Shown here in pieces: positions 7,484 through 17,600 of a stretch of 18,976 bases of DNA. Position 1 is the stretch's first letter, and each line of letters opens with the position of its first letter. Under the pieces are notes generated by a model. The model ran no database searches and was not told the DNA's origin. It saw nothing but the letters and a program-made list of their open reading frames with translations. This DNA is from Gemmatimonadota bacterium. GTDB lineage: Bacteria > Latescibacterota > UBA2968 > UBA8231. Made by a program: the position numbers and the translations under genes. The stretch is from assembly GCA_026706505.1 (NCBI GenBank), contig JAPOYQ010000755.1:1-18976 (forward strand), in the 5' to 3' direction.

Positions 7484-8947
7484 CTACCCCACGCTGCCTT
7501 CGAGGCTGATGCCGAGCAGCTTTTGCGCTTCGACGGCGAATTCCATCGGCAGCTCGGCGAGGACTTCCTTGCAGAAGCCGTTGACGATCATGGAGATGGC
7601 GTCTTCAGTGGAAATCCCGCGCTGGTTGCAGTAGAAGATCTGGTCCTCGCCGATCTTAGAGGTGGAAGCCTCGTGCTCGACGTGGGCGGTGGGATTGCGG
7701 ACCTCGATGTAGGGAAAGGTGTGCGCGCCGCATTGGTCGCCGATGAGCATGGAATCGCACTGGGTGAAGTTGCGGGCACCGATCGCGTTTTTGAGCACCT
7801 GCACCTTGCCGCGATAGGTGTTTTGGCCGCGCTGGGCCGAAATGCCCTTGGAGACAATGGTGCTGCGGGTGTTTTTGCCGATGTGATGCATTTTGGTGCC
7901 CGTGTCGGCCTGCTGCCGCTTGGAGGTGACGGCCACCGAGTAAAATTCGCCGACCGAGTGATCGCCCTGGAGGATGCAGCTAGGGTACTTCCAGGTGATG
8001 GCCGAGCCGGTCTCGACTTGGGTCCACGAGATCTTGGAGCGGTCGCCGCGACACGCACCGCGCTTGGTGACGAAGTTGTAGATCCCGCCTTTGCCCTCGT
8101 TGTCGCCGGGGTACCAGTTCTGCACGGTGGAGTACTTGATCTGCGCGTCGCCGAGGGCTACGAGTTCGACGACGGCTGCGTGGAGTTGATTTTCGTCGCG
8201 CATGGGCGCTGTGCACCCTTCCAAATATGACACATACGACCCCTCGTCGGCGATGACCAAGGTGCGCTCGAATTGGCCGGTGTTCGCCGCGTTGATGCGG
8301 AAATATGTCGATAGCTCCATAGGGCAACGCACGCCCGGAGGTACGTACACGAAGGAGCCGTCGGTAAAGACTGCGGAGTTGAGGGTGGCGAAGAAATTGT
8401 CGGTGTAGGGCACGACCGAGCCGAGGTATTTTCGCACGAGCTCGGGGTGATCTTGGATGGCTTCGGACATGGAGCAGAAGATGATGCCCAAATCGGCCAG
8501 CTTGTCCTTGAACGTGGTGGCCACGGAGACGCTGTCGAAGACGGCGTCCACAGCCACACCGGCGAGCATTTTCTGCTCTTCGAGGGGGATACCCAGCTTC
8601 TGGTAGGTGGCCAAGATTTCGGGATCGACCTCGTCGAGGCTGTCGAGTTGTTTCTGCTTGGGGGCCGAGTAGTACACGATGTCTTGGTAGTTGATGTCGG
8701 GATAGTGGACCATGGCCCAGCGCTGGCTTTCTTTGCGGCGCGTTGGATCCTCCATGGTGAGCCAGCGGCGATAGGCTTTGAGCCGCCAGTCGAGCATGAA
8801 CTCAGGCTCGTCCTTTTTGGCGGAGATGAAGCGGATGATCTCTTCGTTGAGGCCGGGTGGGGCCGAGTCGGCCTCTATGTCGGTGACGAATCCCCACTCG
8901 TAATCGCGGTTGGCAAATTGCTCTAGGGTTTGGGTGCTTTCGCTCAT
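7484..8947 (-). CDS. sufB: SufB, Fe-S scaffold subunit
   Basis: SufB, 487 residues, is the main cluster-building subunit of SufBC2D. Conserved segments in order are EWGFVTDIE (17-25), [20 protein letters not shown] (201-220), [20 protein letters not shown] with Cys245, the core [20 protein letters not shown] (296-315), [20 protein letters not shown] (395-414) with Cys397 and Cys406, and [16 protein letters not shown] (421-436) with the conserved Glu/His cluster-assembly residues. Start ATG 8945-8947 is preceded by a strong AAGGAG site. It is the first gene of the suf operon, with a promoter candidate 33-60 bases upstream. The insertion downstream is the Uma2 gene, not sufC. Confidence 0.98.
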   Translation of the reverse strand: MSESTQTLEQFANRDYEWGFVTDIEADSAPPGLNEEIIRFISAKKDEPEFMLDWRLKAYRRWLTMEDPTRRKESQRWAMVHYPDINYQDIVYYSAPKQKQLDSLDEVDPEILATYQKLGIPLEEQKMLAGVAVDAVFDSVSVATTFKDKLADLGIIFCSMSEAIQDHPELVRKYLGSVVPYTDNFFATLNSAVFTDGSFVYVPPGVRCPMELSTYFRINAANTGQFERTLVIADEGSYVSYLEGCTAPMRDENQLHAAVVELVALGDAQIKYSTVQNWYPGDNEGKGGIYNFVTKRGACRGDRSKISWTQVETGSAITWKYPSCILQGDHSVGEFYSVAVTSKRQQADTGTKMHHIGKNTRSTIVSKGISAQRGQNTYRGKVQVLKNAIGARNFTQCDSMLIGDQCGAHTFPYIEVRNPTAHVEHEASTSKIGEDQIFYCNQRGISTEDAISMIVNGFCKEVLAELPMEFAVEAQKLLGISLEGSVG

Positions 8948-8979
8948 GGTGGCTCCTTGTATCTAGGCGTAGTCTCAAG

Positions 8980-9007
8980 AAGTTAGGAATCTGTACAAAA
9001 AAGTCAA
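8980..9007 (-). promoter_or_regulatory. Putative sigma-70-like promoter of the suf operon
   Basis: On the minus strand TTGACT (9002-9007) and TAACTT (8980-8985) are separated by 16 bases, a fair match to -35 and -10 hexamers. Transcription would start near 8973, giving a leader of about 25 bases with the AAGGAG site of sufB. I could not identify a convincing Rrf2 operator palindrome over it. The promoter use in this phylum is unknown, so this is a sequence match only. Confidence 0.4.
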
Positions 9008-9020
9008 GTTTCAGGACGGG

Positions 9021-9065
9021 CTTCGACAGGCTCAGCCCAAGGGCGATGTCCTGAGCTTGTCGAAG
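9021..9065. repeat. Interspersed-type inverted repeat between DUF58 gene and sufB
   Basis: cttcgacaggctcag (9021-9035) pairs with ctgagcttgtcgaag (9051-9065) at 14 of 15 positions, the exception being a G-T type mismatch; the loop is 15 bases. It sits 5 bases from the DUF58 stop and upstream of the suf promoter candidate. TTCGACAGGCTCAG hairpins of this kind are well-known dispersed elements in several environmental bacterial genomes. It could act as a transcription terminator or mRNA stabiliser at the DUF58 3' end; there is no immediate T-run after the stem, so a classical intrinsic terminator is not shown. Confidence 0.8.
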
Positions 9066-9070
9066 GACGG

Positions 9071-9970
9071 CTAACCCATTTTTTTGCGCTGCGCTAGGTA
9101 GCGCGATAGGGCCACGTCAAAGGGGGTCGCCGTGTCGAGCAGGGCGTAGTCGATGCCGGCCTCGGCGCACCCGAGCCGATAGGTCTGGATCAGCTCGTCC
9201 ATCAGCGCGCGGTATTCGTGCTGGATGTGCCAAGGCTGGGTGGTGAGGGTTTGGTCTGGGTCTTCGAGGTCGTAGAAGCGGGTCTGGTCGCGGAAGGCGA
9301 GGTCGCGCTCGCGGGGGTCGAGCAGGTGGAAGACGATCACTTCGTGCCGCAGGTGGCGGAAGTGGCGCAGCCCTTCGAGGACTTGATCGGGCGCGTCGAG
9401 CAGGTCGGAGAGCACGATGACGAGGCCGCGGCGGCGGATGCGCTCGGCGAGGTCGTGGAAGGCCGGGGCCATGCTCGTCTCGTTGTGCGGCCGCGCTTGG
9501 TCGATGGTTTTGAGGAGCACTTGGAGGTGGCTTTGCACTGAGCGCGGCGGCACGTACGCCTCAGTTTGGTGGTGGTAGAGCAACAGGCCGACTGCGTCGC
9601 GCTGCTTGAGCATGAGGTACGACAGGGCGGCTGCTAGAGAGACCGCATAGCGAAATTTGCTCAGCGGTGCGCCGGCCGCAAAGTCCATGGAGCCGGACAC
9701 GTCGAGCAGCAGATAGGCTTTGAGATTGGTTTCCTCTTCGTACTGTTTGACGTACAGGCGGTCGGACTTGGCGTATGCCTTCCAATCGAGGTCGCGCAGG
9801 GGGTCGCCCGGCATGTAGGGACGATGCTCGGAGAATTCGACCGAGAAGCCGTGGTACGGGCTGCGGTGCAGGCCGGTGATAAAGCCCTCGACCACGAGGC
9901 GCGCAATCAGATCGAGGCGCGAGAGGCGCGAGATGGTTTCCGGGTGGAGGTAGGAGGCGGCTTCGCTCAC
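9071..9970 (-). CDS. DUF58 (VWA-like) protein, MoxR partner
   Basis: The 299-residue protein is of the DUF58 family, which is regularly co-encoded with MoxR AAA+ ATPases. The DUF58 signature is GFSVEFSEHRPYMPGDPLRD (41-60) followed by LDWKAYAKSDRLYVKQYEEE. A von Willebrand A-like domain follows with a complete MIDAS start, LLLDVSGSMDF (Asp90, Ser92, Ser94), and a second acidic strand IVLSDLLD. There are no membrane segments, so it is a soluble cytoplasmic short form. The start is GTG 9968-9970, 1 base after the MoxR stop, with GGAG inside the end of moxR. Function in the family is not settled; a role as adaptor delivering substrates to MoxR is the usual inference. Confidence 0.93.
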   Translation of the reverse strand: MSEAASYLHPETISRLSRLDLIARLVVEGFITGLHRSPYHGFSVEFSEHRPYMPGDPLRDLDWKAYAKSDRLYVKQYEEETNLKAYLLLDVSGSMDFAAGAPLSKFRYAVSLAAALSYLMLKQRDAVGLLLYHHQTEAYVPPRSVQSHLQVLLKTIDQARPHNETSMAPAFHDLAERIRRRGLVIVLSDLLDAPDQVLEGLRHFRHLRHEVIVFHLLDPRERDLAFRDQTRFYDLEDPDQTLTTQPWHIQHEYRALMDELIQTYRLGCAEAGIDYALLDTATPFDVALSRYLAQRKKMG

Positions 9971-9971
9971 G

Positions 9972-10961
<990 letters not shown>

Positions 10962-11051
10962 GTACTTCCTTTCAGAAGAATGGGTTGGTGAATCGACAAA
11001 AAGTATGAGCGGAGGGGCGGCTTGGCCAGATTTCGCACGGCTTTTGGGGCT

Positions 11052-12494
11052 TCAGTAGATGTTGTCTTTTGTCGTAATGGAGCACCAGCGCGAGTTGAAA
11101 AGTGCACGCAGCAAAATATCCCGTGCGTCGGGCGTGCCAATTTGTTTTAACCCATAAGCGGCGTAAAATCGGTTGTAGCGGTTCTCGTCTTTGAGCATCT
11201 CAGCCAATGTCTCAATCGCCACACAACTCGCTTCGCCGGACTTCGCCAGCACGAGGGCGGCGTTGCGGCGCACGCGGTAGTCCTCATCGCCGAGTGCTGT
11301 TGTCAGGTCAGCAATCAGCTCAGCAGAAAAAACGCCGATGGTGCCCAAAGTTTCAATCGCATTGCGGCGCACCCACCAGTGGTGATCGCTCATCGCCATT
11401 CTCAGGGCGGGTTCTGCTTCCATTGCGCTCGCGCCCAAGCGTCCCAACACATGGGCGGCGACCGCCCGCACCCACCAGTGCTCATCGGACAACATCTCCG
11501 CCAAAGCCCCTGCGGCTGGTGCGCCTATGGATGCCAATGCCAGCGCCGCACAACCGCTCGTGGGATTTGTGCCGTGGGCATTATCCGGTGTCTTGGCCTC
11601 GGTTTCGTCGATAGTGGCCAGTGCTTCCTCTCGCATGGCGGCGACGAGTTCGGGCACGGCCGGCGCGCCAAACTCGGCCAGCCAATACGCCGCATCCAAC
11701 CGCTCGCCCTCTGATCCGCGCTTTAAGACCGAGAGCAAGTCTTGCATATTGCCATTTGAAGGCTGCTGTTTTTTTGCAGGTTCCCCGCACAACCAGTGCC
11801 AGACATCTCGCGATAGGGCCGGATGCCGATCCTCGATTCCGGGCGACCACGCGCGACTTTGATGATCCCATGTCGGTTTCTCTGGCTCCTGCGTACGGGC
11901 AAACTGAAATTTCAACATATACCGACTTTTGCTACTGATATTCTCTGTTGCGCGATGCCAAGAATCAAAGTGAATGAGCGCCACCGTCCCCGCAGGACCG
12001 CAAAATGCCAACGCTTCTTCCTGTGTTTTTTCGGGATCCACATCGCTAATGGTTTTGTACATCTGCATCCCGGGCAACACCCCCGACGGCCCCATATCCT
12101 CGGTCGTGTCCTGGGGAAAATAAAAAGCGAGCACCCAGTAAAATCTCGGATGCCGCAAATTGTGATCGTACACATAACAATCCTTATGCCATTGCTGTCC
12201 TTGTCGCCCGGGTGGATTCAAGTGGCAATGTCGATGGGGATTCAAAATGTAATCGGGTCCCAACAGACTCGTCAGGGCACCCTTCACATTGGGGTGCTCA
12301 AACACGCGCCCGACCAGCGGAACCCGAGGCAAAATGTTATTTCCGGGATTGCCTTCTTTTGCAAAAACCGCCTCGATCTGATCGCGAATGCTGGCGTGAA
12401 ACGAGGGTGGATAATCCGCCTGCACAGTCAGACATCCATCGACGATAAACCGCTGCACCTCTTCGTCGCTCAACAACCGAATTGAATCCGCCAT
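11052..12494 (-). CDS. PhyH-family Fe(II)/2-oxoglutarate dioxygenase fused to HEAT repeats
   Basis: This 480-residue protein has two parts. Residues 1-235 are a phytanoyl-CoA dioxygenase (PhyH) domain: WHKDCYVYDH (102-111) holds the HxD iron ligands His103/Asp105, and HFDSWHRATEN (175-185) with Arg191 supplies the distal His (probably His180) and the 2-oxoglutarate-binding Arg. Residues about 250-468 are HEAT (PBS-lyase type) repeats. The last four start at Asp337, Asp370, Asp403 and Asp436, an exact 33-residue period (DEHWWVR, DHHWWVR, DEDYRVR, DENRYNR). A GGAGGAG site precedes ATG 12492-12494. The gene is visibly less GC-rich than its neighbours. It has no signal peptide. The substrate is unknown; the HEAT part lacks the HE motifs of deoxyhypusine hydroxylase, so it is not that enzyme, and it may serve for protein binding. 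Confidence 0.9.
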   Translation of the reverse strand: MADSIRLLSDEEVQRFIVDGCLTVQADYPPSFHASIRDQIEAVFAKEGNPGNNILPRVPLVGRVFEHPNVKGALTSLLGPDYILNPHRHCHLNPPGRQGQQWHKDCYVYDHNLRHPRFYWVLAFYFPQDTTEDMGPSGVLPGMQMYKTISDVDPEKTQEEALAFCGPAGTVALIHFDSWHRATENISSKSRYMLKFQFARTQEPEKPTWDHQSRAWSPGIEDRHPALSRDVWHWLCGEPAKKQQPSNGNMQDLLSVLKRGSEGERLDAAYWLAEFGAPAVPELVAAMREEALATIDETEAKTPDNAHGTNPTSGCAALALASIGAPAAGALAEMLSDEHWWVRAVAAHVLGRLGASAMEAEPALRMAMSDHHWWVRRNAIETLGTIGVFSAELIADLTTALGDEDYRVRRNAALVLAKSGEASCVAIETLAEMLKDENRYNRFYAAYGLKQIGTPDARDILLRALFNSRWCSITTKDNIY

Positions 12495-12584
12495 GGGGAA
12501 CTCCTCCGCTAAAAGATTCTAAAGCTGGTTTCAAAACTGCGACAGCCTAGGCCGCTTGGAGTGGTTTGATGGAGAAAACGAAGC

Positions 12585-13844
12585 TCAGGTCTTGCGCTCT
12601 TTTTTCTTTGCCGCCGGAAAGAGCACGTTGTTCAGAATTAGTCGATAACCGGGCGAGTTGGGATGCAAGGTGAGGTTGGTCGGCGGGTCGTGGACGTGGT
12701 GCCTGTGGTCTTCTGGGTCGTGGCCGGCGTAGAAAGTGAAAGTGCCCTTGCCGACGCGGCCGTGGATGTACTTGACACTGTCGGTGCCCTCTTCTTGGCC
12801 GAGGAGGATGACCGAGTCCTTGATCAGCGACTGGCGGAAGGCCGTCGTCTGGCCGAGGAAGCCATCGACGATGTTGGTGTGGCACTGGGTGAGCATCGTC
12901 GGCACGGGGTCGTATTTGGCGGAGAACTCGAATAGCGTGAAATACTCGGCCTCGGCCGTGCGGATTCGGCGCATGTCGTCCGGCGTGGTGTCGATGTTTG
13001 AGAATTCGTACACGAGCGGGTTGGTTTCGAGGACGAAGTTCTCAAAGGCCACGGTGCGACTGAAGTCGAGCTGGGCCTGGGCATTGGGGTCGGCTGGATC
13101 GCCGTCGAAGACTGCGTGGCATATATCCACGTTGAGCGCGGCGAGGGCGATGTCAAAGGTGTCGGTGGCCGAGCACATGGCGAAGAGGAAGCCGCCTGCG
13201 GCCATGTACTCGTAGATTTTGACGACTACGGCCTTCTTTTGTGCAGAGACTTTGGCGTAGCCGAGGCGGCGCGCCATCTGCTCGTACGTGGCCTGCTGTT
13301 CGCGATACCAAACCTGATTGCTGTACGAGCCATAGAACTTGCCGTACTGGCCGGTGAAATCCTCGTGATGCAGGTGCAGCCAATCGTAGTCGTCGAGCGC
13401 GCCTTGGAGCACTTCGTCGTCCCAGATTTTTTCGTAGGAGATTTGGGCGTATTCCAGCGCGAGGGTCACTGCGTCGTCCCAAGGCTGTTTGTTAGGCGGT
13501 GTGTACACGGCGATCTTCGGCACCTTTTCCAAGCGCACGACTTCCATGTTGGACGCATCGATCTCCGCGTAAATCTGGGCGACTTGGGCCTCGGAGATGT
13601 GCTCGGTGCTGATGCCGCGCAGGATGGCTTCGCTGGCGATGAGGGCGTGTGCTTCGACGAGGAATGCGCCGCCTCGGTAGTTGAGTAGCCACTCGACCGG
13701 AATGCCGCGCTCCAAAGTCCAGAAAGCGAGGCCGTAGGCTCGGAGATGGTCGCGCTGGGAGGTGTCCATGGGCACGAGGATTTGCTCGGCGCGGGCTGGA
13801 AGAAGGGCGAGGGTGCAAAGGGCTAAGGCAATGAGAATGGGCAT
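12585..13844 (-). CDS. Secreted conserved protein, 'asparagine synthetase B-like', GATase-like
   Basis: A protein of 419 residues starting at ATG 13842-13844 with a signal peptide (hydrophobic ILIALALCTLALLPA, cleavage near ARA). An upstream in-frame extension of 40 residues overlaps the TPR gene and is not real. I recognise a family conserved in Bacteroidota/Ignavibacteria relatives that is often labelled asparagine synthetase B, although no glutaminase Cys1 or AMP-binding synthetase motif is present. Conserved-looking blocks are KIAVYTPPNKQPWDDA (110-125), DYDWLHLHHEDF (152-163), GGFLFAMCSATDTFD (217-231) with Cys223 at a nucleophile-elbow-like spot, and GKGTFTFYAGHDPED (365-379). This pattern suggests a ThuA or class I glutamine-amidotransferase-like fold; that is inference. 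His-rich C-terminal segment 375-385 may bind metal. It lies 4 bases after the TPR gene, so it is likely co-transcribed with DUF4175. Confidence 0.8.
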   Translation of the reverse strand: MPILIALALCTLALLPARAEQILVPMDTSQRDHLRAYGLAFWTLERGIPVEWLLNYRGGAFLVEAHALIASEAILRGISTEHISEAQVAQIYAEIDASNMEVVRLEKVPKIAVYTPPNKQPWDDAVTLALEYAQISYEKIWDDEVLQGALDDYDWLHLHHEDFTGQYGKFYGSYSNQVWYREQQATYEQMARRLGYAKVSAQKKAVVVKIYEYMAAGGFLFAMCSATDTFDIALAALNVDICHAVFDGDPADPNAQAQLDFSRTVAFENFVLETNPLVYEFSNIDTTPDDMRRIRTAEAEYFTLFEFSAKYDPVPTMLTQCHTNIVDGFLGQTTAFRQSLIKDSVILLGQEEGTDSVKYIHGRVGKGTFTFYAGHDPEDHRHHVHDPPTNLTLHPNSPGYRLILNNVLFPAAKKKERKT

Positions 13845-13848
13845 GGGG

Positions 13849-14670
13849 TCAGCCGCTTTCGCGTAGGTGGCGGAGCCGCTCGATGTGCAGGCGCGCCTCT
13901 GGGGCGCGGGCGTCGTGCGGGTGTTGGAGGAGCGCGGTCTCGCAGGTTTTGAGGGCCTGCTCAATCGCGCCTTGGCGCTCGTAGAGCGCGGCTAGGCCGA
14001 GGTGGGCGGCGACGATGTGCTCGCCTTGGGGGAAGCGGGCGATTTGGCGCTGGTACAGGGCCATGGCCTCGTCGAGACGGTCTTGTCGCGAGCGCAATTC
14101 AGCGCGGAGAAGCAAACTCCACTCGGCAAGGCCTGGGTCGGCACCCTCTTCGAGGGCAGCCCAGTACTCGTCGGCCGCTTCGCTCTGTCCTTGTCGCTCT
14201 AGCAGTTGAGCGCGGCTGAGATCGGCGAGGGCATCGGACGCTGCGTACTCTTCGCATACGGCCAGCAGGGCGAGGACATCGTTGGCGAGGACATCGTTTG
14301 GGTCGGCTGCGCCCAGCGCAGCCAAAGCGGCTGTAGCTGCGGCAAAGTCGCCGCGGAAGTAGAGCAGTTCAGCGCGGTGATAGCGAGCCGCGTACGCAGC
14401 CGGACCGCCGCGCCTTTCCAAGTCCGCCCACAAGCTATCTGCGCGATCTAGGTCACCGAGGAGCAGGCTGCACTCGGCAATCAGTAGCCGGGCCGGTTCG
14501 GTCCACGGGCCGCGCTGTGGAGCTTCGACTACTGATTGCAGGCCGCTGCAGGCCGCCTGTGCGTCGTGCTCTAGCAATAGACGCGCTTGCTCGACTTGTG
14601 CTTGCAGGTCGGCGGTCGCAGCTGATGCGCTCCACAGGCCGAGGGCGCAGATGAGGGCGGGTATTTTCAT
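13849..14670 (-). CDS. Secreted TPR-repeat protein
   Basis: A 273-residue protein starting at ATG 14668-14670, which overlaps the DUF4175 stop as ATGA. The N terminus MKIPALICALGLWSASA is a signal peptide, so it works in the periplasm or outside. The rest is a row of helical hairpins with tetratricopeptide-like features, for instance AYAARYHRAELLYFRGDFAA, LADLSRAQLLERQGQSEAAD, and near the end HLGLAALYERQGAIEQALKT. TPR domains bind other proteins, so it is probably a scaffold or assembly partner of DUF4175 and the AsnB-like protein. An upstream extension to 14784 is a shadow of the DUF4175 gene. I cannot assign a more exact role. Confidence 0.85.
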   Translation of the reverse strand: MKIPALICALGLWSASAATADLQAQVEQARLLLEHDAQAACSGLQSVVEAPQRGPWTEPARLLIAECSLLLGDLDRADSLWADLERRGGPAAYAARYHRAELLYFRGDFAAATAALAALGAADPNDVLANDVLALLAVCEEYAASDALADLSRAQLLERQGQSEAADEYWAALEEGADPGLAEWSLLLRAELRSRQDRLDEAMALYQRQIARFPQGEHIVAAHLGLAALYERQGAIEQALKTCETALLQHPHDARAPEARLHIERLRHLRESG

Positions 14671-17600
14671 GGGGCTTCGCGCGCTTGTAGGTCTTGGTAG
14701 ATTTGGTCGTAGTAGCGCCGGAGCAAGGCGCGGTACTCCTCGGGATAGGGGCCGGCGAGTGCTTGGCGCAGGGCTTCGCGCCACAGGTCGGGCGTCTGCC
14801 CACGATCCGTGGGTAGGGCAGTTGGACCGGCGTAGGGCTGGTCGGTGGCCGTGATGCTGCGCCGCTTTTCATCAAAGCCGCGGCTGTGGATGGAGCGGCT
14901 GGCGTCGAGCATGCGCTGGTAGATGCGCTCCTGATTTTGCCGCGTGCGCTGGGTGAGCCGCCCCCGCTGCAAGTCGGCGAGCACGTCTCGCACCTCGTCC
15001 CGGATGGCTTGTACTCGCTGTTGCGCCCCTCGGTGCCCGCGCAGCGAGCGGGCGATCTCGTCGAGCGCCTGCATGAGGCCCTGCTGTTGGGCGCTGAGGC
15101 GTGCGATTTGCTGCTGGAGTGAAGGGCCGGGCATCTGGCCCATGGCCTGTTCGGAGGCTTGGTTGAGCTGGCTCTGCTGTTCGGAGAGGCCGAGCAACTG
15201 CTGCATGGCCTCGGCAAAGGCCGAAGGGGTCTGCGCCTTGGCGAGGTTGTCGAGGCTCTCGCGCAGGAGTAGAACGGTCTCGTTGAGATAGCGCATGGCC
15301 TTCCTTTGGGGATGGCGCGCTCCCCGTACGTCGCGCTGGCCGAGGCGCTGCGCTGCGTCGTGCATCTCGCGCAGGGCGTAGCCGATGGTTGCGCTCAGAT
15401 TGGGAGCGAGGGCCAAGGTGCGCCGGCCCACGGCGGCGATGCGCTCCACGACTTGGCTGGTGCCTTGCATGAGCGCGAATTGGTCTTGGGCGCGGGCGTC
15501 GCCGAACAGGCTCTCTTGGCGTTGGGATAGCTGGACGAGGTCGCGCATGGCATGGCGCAGTTCGCGGCTGAGTTGGTCCTTTTCTGCGGCGAGGTATTCG
15601 TCTTGCATCTGCTGCAAATCCTCGGCTAGTGCGTCGAGGTCTGCGGCTAGGGCCTGTCCGGTCTGCTGGGCTGCACTTGGGGATTTGGCTCGCATCTGGC
15701 GCACCATCTGGCGCATGCGCTCGGAGAGGGCCTTGTTCTCTACGTCCTCGGCGCGGTGCGCTAGCTGTTCAGAGAGCGCGGGATTTTGCTCGGCTGTGGA
15801 ATCGCTCAGTTCCTGTAGCTGCTCGGCGAGTCGCTCGGTGTCGCGCTGCAAACTGCCCTCCTGTAGCTGCTGGCGCAGGCCGCTCTGGCCGTCCGCAAGC
15901 TCGCGGTTGATTTGGCTCTGGCGTCGGGCTAATTCCGCGGCTTGCTCGACGATGGCGCGCAACTGCTGCTCGGTCCGCACCTGTTCGAGCAGGGCAATGG
16001 TGCGGTCGAGCCGTTGCTGGAAGGCTTGCTGGTCTTCGTTAAAGCGCTTGAGGGCGTCGGCGAGGGCTTGGGGGTCTGGGTCGGTGGCAGCTTTTTGCAG
16101 TTCTGCGAGGGCCTGCTGCATTTCGGGGGTGGCGATGTCGCCCATGAGTTCGCGGATGTGGTCGAGCTTGTTGAGTAGCTCTTCGCTGCCCGTGCCTTCG
16201 TCCTGCATGGAATCGATGGTTTTCTCCAATTCAGCCGCGAGTTCCTCTACGGCGCGGGCGCGCTCAGCCTCGGCCGCAAGCGTTGATTCGAGTTCCTTCT
16301 TTTGCTCCCAACTCAGTTCCTCGCTTTTGAGCAGTTCGCGGCGCACTCGCTCGATGTACTCCTGATGAGCCTGTCCTTCGGCCGCGAGTTCTTCCAAGGA
16401 GGATAGTTGTTCCTCCTGGGCTTGGTCGGCCTCTGCGTAGAGTTCGTACAGAGAGGGGAAGCGCAGCACGTACTGGCGGCTCTGACCCTTTTGCGGACCG
16501 GCTACTTGATTGTTGTCGAGGACTTCTAGGTGGTAGTAGATGCGGTCTTCGGGCAAGAGGTTGGCGGCTGATAGATCCCAGATGTAGCTGACGAGCACCT
16601 CGCGCTGGGGATTGATGGATAGGACTTGGCGCTGTTCGGGACTGTTGTTGACTCGATAGACCAAGGCGATTTCCTCGACGGAAAAGTCGTCGCTGGCCTC
16701 GGCCTTGAGTAGCACCTTGAGGGATTCGGGCAGGTCGCTGTCGCGGCCGGGATCGGTGATGGCGACTACTGGCTTCTGGTCTTCGCGCACTTGGATGGCG
16801 TAGCGGATGGGGTCGCGGTTTGTCGCGCCCTTGCGATCGACGAGGTCGATGTGGTACGCACCCGTGCGCTCGATTTGTAAGGCGATGCGGGCGGTCGCGC
16901 CGTCGAGTTGGGCGGCTAACGACAAGGTATCGTCGAGGACCAAGGCGGCCTTGGACAGGGGCTTGTTAGCCGTGACTTCAAGGGCGACACGGGTACCGGG
17001 CAGGCCCTGGATGTCGCCGCCTTCTTCTTCAATGCGGTCGGGCAGTTGGCTATAAGCAGGGTACTGGTAGTGCAGGCGCAAGCGCTTGACGGCCGGAGGG
17101 TCGATGACGCGCACCTCGTATTCGGGCGAGCGGTCGTCGCCGACTGCGATGGCGTAGTGGAAGGACTGCTGGACTTGGGAAAAGGTGTAGGTGACGGAGT
17201 CGGCGCGATCGACCACGAGCTCTTCGATCTGGTAGGGTGCTTCTGTGCTTGCGCGGCGCACGATGCGGGCGCGGCGCGGCTTGTCGCCGGCAAAATGCAC
17301 TTGCAGGGTAGCGTCGTCGCCCTTGATGATTTCGAGGTTTCCGGGACGGACGGTGATCAGGGTGCGCGGCGGTCGCTCGTACGCGGTGAGTGGATGGGCG
17401 CAGCGCTGAGCGGCTTGGGCAAGGTCGTCGCCAAACAGCGCGCCGCAAAGAAGCACGACAGCCGTTGCGCTGCCAAGCAGGCGCAAGTAGGCGTAGAGCG
17501 GCTGACGGTCGAGGATTTGGGCCGGATTGGCGGCGCGCAAAAGGGCGGCGGCCCGTTCGCTTGCAGCCGCAAGCAGCGCGGGCGAGTGAAGGGATGGGTC

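Noticed and set aside
7523..8230. Plus-strand 235-residue frame
   Set aside because: Antisense of sufB, typical of GC-rich genes; no family resemblance.
13845..13964. N-terminal extension of the AsnB-like gene
   Set aside because: Overlaps the TPR gene and would hide a good signal peptide that starts at 13844.
14671..14784. N-terminal extension of the TPR gene
   Set aside because: Overlaps the DUF4175 gene; signal peptide begins at 14670.
15385..16365. Plus-strand 326-residue frame rich in Ser, Arg, Cys, Trp
   Set aside because: Antisense shadow of the DUF4175 coiled-coil segment; low-complexity composition is a by-product of Gln/Glu/Leu codons.
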